Below, piece by piece: positions 61,311 to 64,000 of a stretch of DNA of 64,000 nt. The notes beneath the pieces are model-generated. The model saw nothing but the letters and a program-made list of their open reading frames with translations. It had not been told where the DNA came from and made no database searches. The position numbers and the translations under genes are program-made. The stretch covers positions 868,001 through 932,000 of the forward strand of contig NZ_CP121196.1 of the NCBI RefSeq assembly GCF_039994875.1. Reading direction: 5' to 3'. This DNA comes from Telmatobacter sp. DSM 110680. Lineage in GTDB: Bacteria; Acidobacteriota; Terriglobia; Terriglobales; Acidobacteriaceae. Every line of letters starts with the position of its first letter. Position 1 is the first letter of the stretch.

Positions 61311-62642
61311 TTATCCTTGTCGCACGCTCAACTCGTGCACCTGCGCTCGCGTGGATGACAGCACCTGTTTTGCCGCCCGCAATCCTGACCGCATCGCCGC
61401 GTGGACGGTGCCCCAATGGCCCGTTACATCGGTATGTTCTCCGGCGAAATAAAGCGTGTCACGCACGGGTGTCGCCATTTTCAGCACCGCATCGAGAGCG
61501 CCCACGGGAACATAGCTATATGCTCCGCAACTGAGCGGATCAGTCTGCCAGTCGTGAGTTGCGCAACCAATCAGTTGCCCTCGAAGATATGCCAGGGGAA
61601 GCGAGAAGACCTTTGCCAATTCTGCGCACGCAAGGTCGCCAATCTGCTCGCGGGTGCATTGAGCGAACGCGGCTGATCGCGGGCCACCGATCCACCCGGT
61701 GATGGTGCGAGTCTCCCACGGGTGGGCGGTCCACCAAACCGGCGGCATGGCATCGTGAGCAAACAGGAAGCTCATCGCCGGCAACTGCACGTCCTCATGT
61801 TCAGCCCACCATCGCTCCCGGAACAGCAAAGTAAAGCGGCGAACGGGCCCCATCGCCAGTTGATTCGAGGCAATCAGCGGCGCAGGCACCGGATCGAACA
61901 CGACCACAAGATGCTGCAAAACGCCCAGAGGCAGCGCGATCACCGCTTGTTCGGCTGAATACTGAGCCAGTTCTCCCCCATCGCGCGCAAATACCTGCAC
62001 GCGATGGCGCTGCCACTCGATTCTTTCCACTGTGCGCGAGAGCTCGATGCGGCCGCCTGCCTCGCGCACTTTTTTCGCCACGAACTCCGGTAGAAGATCG
62101 TAGCCGCCCTTGATGCGAAATACCTTGTCGCTGCTTATTTCCTCTTCTGCGTGTTGTTGCACAGCAAGTGCATGCACACCAATCTGGCGGTAGTCGGCCG
62201 CATTGAAGCTCTGCACATAGTTGATGACTTCATCACGCTTTTCGGGCGAGAGATTCTGCAAGGGCGGGTAGTCGGCGAACGATAGATCAGGGCCCATCCA
62301 GCGTTCGAGCCCGTTGAGGAACTTGAACATCTCGCCCTGCTCGTCGCACTTCTTCAGCTTCCCCTGCCGGTGGCAAATGTCCTTGCCGTCGAGTTCGTAG
62401 GTCTCAAGCTCAGCTTCCCTGATCAGATCCCAAAGCTCCGGGGACTGCCCATGAACGAACTCGGCGCCCAATTCAGCAATCTCTCCCTGGTCCCGATGCG
62501 TGCGAATGCGGCCACCCACACGATCGCGAGCCTCCAGTACCAGGACATGCCTGCCAGCCTCGGCGAGTTCCCGCGCCGCACAAAGGCCGGCCATCCCCGC
62601 ACCGACCACGAGGACGCGCTTCGTCGTTGCATTCATAAGCAT
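61311..62642 (-). CDS. Flavin-containing amine oxidase
   Basis: 443 aa FAD enzyme of the monoamine/polyamine oxidase group. Dinucleotide-binding motif VLVVGAGMAGLCAARELAEA, then LEARDRVGGRIRTHRDQG and AELGAEFVHG. The FAD-contact block near the C-terminus is LYFAGEHTDVTGHWGTVHAA, followed by MRSGLRAAKQVL. No signal peptide, so it is probably cytoplasmic. Substrate amine unknown. ATG 62642 and ATG 62636 are both possible; no clear ribosome-binding site. Confidence 0.93.
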   Translation of the reverse strand: MLMNATTKRVLVVGAGMAGLCAARELAEAGRHVLVLEARDRVGGRIRTHRDQGEIAELGAEFVHGQSPELWDLIREAELETYELDGKDICHRQGKLKKCDEQGEMFKFLNGLERWMGPDLSFADYPPLQNLSPEKRDEVINYVQSFNAADYRQIGVHALAVQQHAEEEISSDKVFRIKGGYDLLPEFVAKKVREAGGRIELSRTVERIEWQRHRVQVFARDGGELAQYSAEQAVIALPLGVLQHLVVVFDPVPAPLIASNQLAMGPVRRFTLLFRERWWAEHEDVQLPAMSFLFAHDAMPPVWWTAHPWETRTITGWIGGPRSAAFAQCTREQIGDLACAELAKVFSLPLAYLRGQLIGCATHDWQTDPLSCGAYSYVPVGALDAVLKMATPVRDTLYFAGEHTDVTGHWGTVHAAMRSGLRAAKQVLSSTRAQVHELSVRQG

Positions 62643-62921
62643 TTAGATGCGGAAGCGGATTCCCAGTCTTCGGAAATCGCCAGCTCAACGGGTTAATCCG
62701 TTAGACCGCGTCGAGGAACATCCTACGCCGATCGCATCTTCGCGATGGATTCGCTCTCATCGAACGCCTATGCGCTCCGAGTGCGGAAGCGCCCGAATGG
62801 CTCACACCCTGGATCGGGCACAATCTAACAGGCAGCGGCGATGCCCGGTTTAGGCGGCTCGCTCGATACCCACAAAGAACCCTTGCGAGCCAGGGAATCT
62901 CAAAAGAAATCAGGATTCGAG

Positions 62922-63917
62922 ATGTTTTCAGTCCCACTACCAATTCGGCGCTATCTGCAGGCGTTTCTTGTGATTACGGTCTCTCTGCCAGCATTGGCCC
63001 AGGAAGTCTCAACGTCCGTTCCCGAGCCCGACGCCACCACCACCGTTCATCACATCAAGACGGTTTTCGTGATCGTAATGGAAAACCACAACTGGACGGG
63101 AAGCGGAAGCACCAGCATCAAGGGCAATTCCGAGGCGCCTTACATCAACTACACCCTGCTACCGATGGCGTCGTACGCCAATAACTACAACAATCCCCCC
63201 GGAAACCACCCCAGCCTGCCGAATTATCTGTGGCTCGAAGCTGGGACGAACTTCGGGATCTATGACGATGGTCCGCCCTCGCAGCATCCCCAGACAACCA
63301 GCGATCACCTCGTAAAGCTGCTTGAGAATGCGGGCATTTCCTGGCGGTCCTACGATGAAGACATCAGTGGCATTAACTGTCCGCTGACAAACCAGGGCGC
63401 TAGCGATTCCAACGGAAATCAGCTTTACCAGGTGCACCACAACCCGTTCGTGTATTTCAACGACCAGACCAACAACCGTTCAGCCTCTTCGGCGGAGTGC
63501 ATTGCGCACATTCGTCCCCTTACGCAGTTGGCGCACGATCTGACAGCGAACACGGTGGCGCGCTACAACTTCATTACGCCGAACGTGTGCGACGACATGC
63601 ATGACAGGTGCGGCGGCAACGCCATCGCTCACGGAGACGAATGGCTCAAAAAGACCGTGCCCATGATTCTCAACTCAACCGCTTATCGCAGCGGCGGAGC
63701 ACTTTTCATAACCTGGGACGAGGCGGCCAGCGGCAATGGCCCGGTGCCCATGATCGTGCTGTCGCCTTATGGGAAAGGCAATCACTATTCGAACTCCACC
63801 TATTACACGCATGGATCGACTCTGCGCACTATCCAGGAGATCTTCGGCGTGTACCCGCTAATTCGAAACGCCGGCAGTGAGACGGATCTGCGATCCCTGT
63901 TTTCAGTCTTCCCATAG
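62922..63917 (+). CDS. Secreted phosphoesterase (phospholipase C/acid phosphatase-like)
   Basis: 331 aa from ATG 62922 (AGGA about 8 bp upstream; the frame is open to 62841). Signal peptide about residues 1-26 (YLQAFLVITVSLPALAQ). Alkaline-phosphatase-superfamily phosphoesterase (PF04185 type): the metal/nucleophile start is VFVIVMENHNWTGSGS, followed by NHPSLPNYLWLEAG, TPNVCDDMHD, GGALFITWDEAASGNGPVP and the late YTHGSTLRTIQEIFGV with the metal-binding His. Substrate may be phospholipid or a phosphomonoester. After it, 83 bp to the window end hold nothing recognisable. Confidence 0.88.
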   Translation: MFSVPLPIRRYLQAFLVITVSLPALAQEVSTSVPEPDATTTVHHIKTVFVIVMENHNWTGSGSTSIKGNSEAPYINYTLLPMASYANNYNNPPGNHPSLPNYLWLEAGTNFGIYDDGPPSQHPQTTSDHLVKLLENAGISWRSYDEDISGINCPLTNQGASDSNGNQLYQVHHNPFVYFNDQTNNRSASSAECIAHIRPLTQLAHDLTANTVARYNFITPNVCDDMHDRCGGNAIAHGDEWLKKTVPMILNSTAYRSGGALFITWDEAASGNGPVPMIVLSPYGKGNHYSNSTYYTHGSTLRTIQEIFGVYPLIRNAGSETDLRSLFSVFP

Positions 63918-64000
63918 CTCGCCGGAATCTGGCTTTCAACGAAATTGGTGCATATCAGGAACTGCCCATCCCCGATCCGCGTAGATAATGGTGCCGCGGG

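Overview
This 64 kb chromosomal window most likely comes from a soil acidobacterium (Acidobacteriota, class Terriglobia/Acidobacteriia). The evidence is six 'acidobacterial duplicated orphan permease' (ADOP) genes, each set led by a padR gene, an Oar-like TonB-dependent receptor, an Ig-like-repeat surface protein, a tricorn-like protease and many secreted enzymes of unknown function. The DNA is moderately GC-rich. No rRNA, tRNA, CRISPR array, insertion sequence or prophage gene was recognised.

Layout. 1-5.6 kb: end of a TonB-dependent receptor, a secreted beta-lactamase-fold serine hydrolase and, convergent to it, an M20 amidohydrolase. 5.7-16.7 kb: padR followed by four tandem ADOP permeases in one tight + strand operon. 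16.7-24.6 kb: membrane methyltransferase, DUF4260 protein, HU, DUF2461 protein, ruvA, glycine C-acetyltransferase, TlpA-like thioredoxin, an outer-membrane barrel and an Ig-like protein. 24.8-30.4 kb: a second padR with two ADOPs on the minus strand. 30.6-37.1 kb: a + strand run of GH67 alpha-glucuronidase, trehalase-like glycosidase, Tat-exported M24 peptidase and signal peptidase I. 37.5-49.6 kb: small housekeeping and stress genes (GNAT, rhodanese, molybdopterin oxidoreductase, orphan receiver, HIT, mutM, purA) and several small unknown proteins. 50.3-53.6 kb: tetR and a GH2 beta-galactosidase with overlapping ends. 53.9-64 kb: secreted unknowns, a glutaredoxin-like membrane protein, PIG-L deacetylase, tricorn-like protease, flavin amine oxidase and a secreted phosphoesterase.

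The most distinctive system is the PadR/ADOP module, present twice. Each permease has an N-terminal soluble helical segment resembling the PadR-associated HAAS-type domain, then a duplicated MacB/FtsX architecture. No ABC ATPase or membrane-fusion gene lies anywhere in the window. Both padR promoters carry repeats placed like operators. In the first operon the stop codon TAG is also the first three bases of the next gene's TAGGAG ribosome-binding site at all three permease-permease junctions. A model consistent with this, but inferred, is a set of cell-envelope permeases whose cytoplasmic domains report to PadR.

Other notable items: two copies of a short hairpin element with conserved flanks and loop but different, self-complementary stems (one inside the 5' end of the GH67 gene); a polybasic/Gln-Pro-rich protein with a receiver-like C-terminus; an ACP-like protein lacking the carrier serine; and two stretches with good intrinsic terminators but no recognisable gene.
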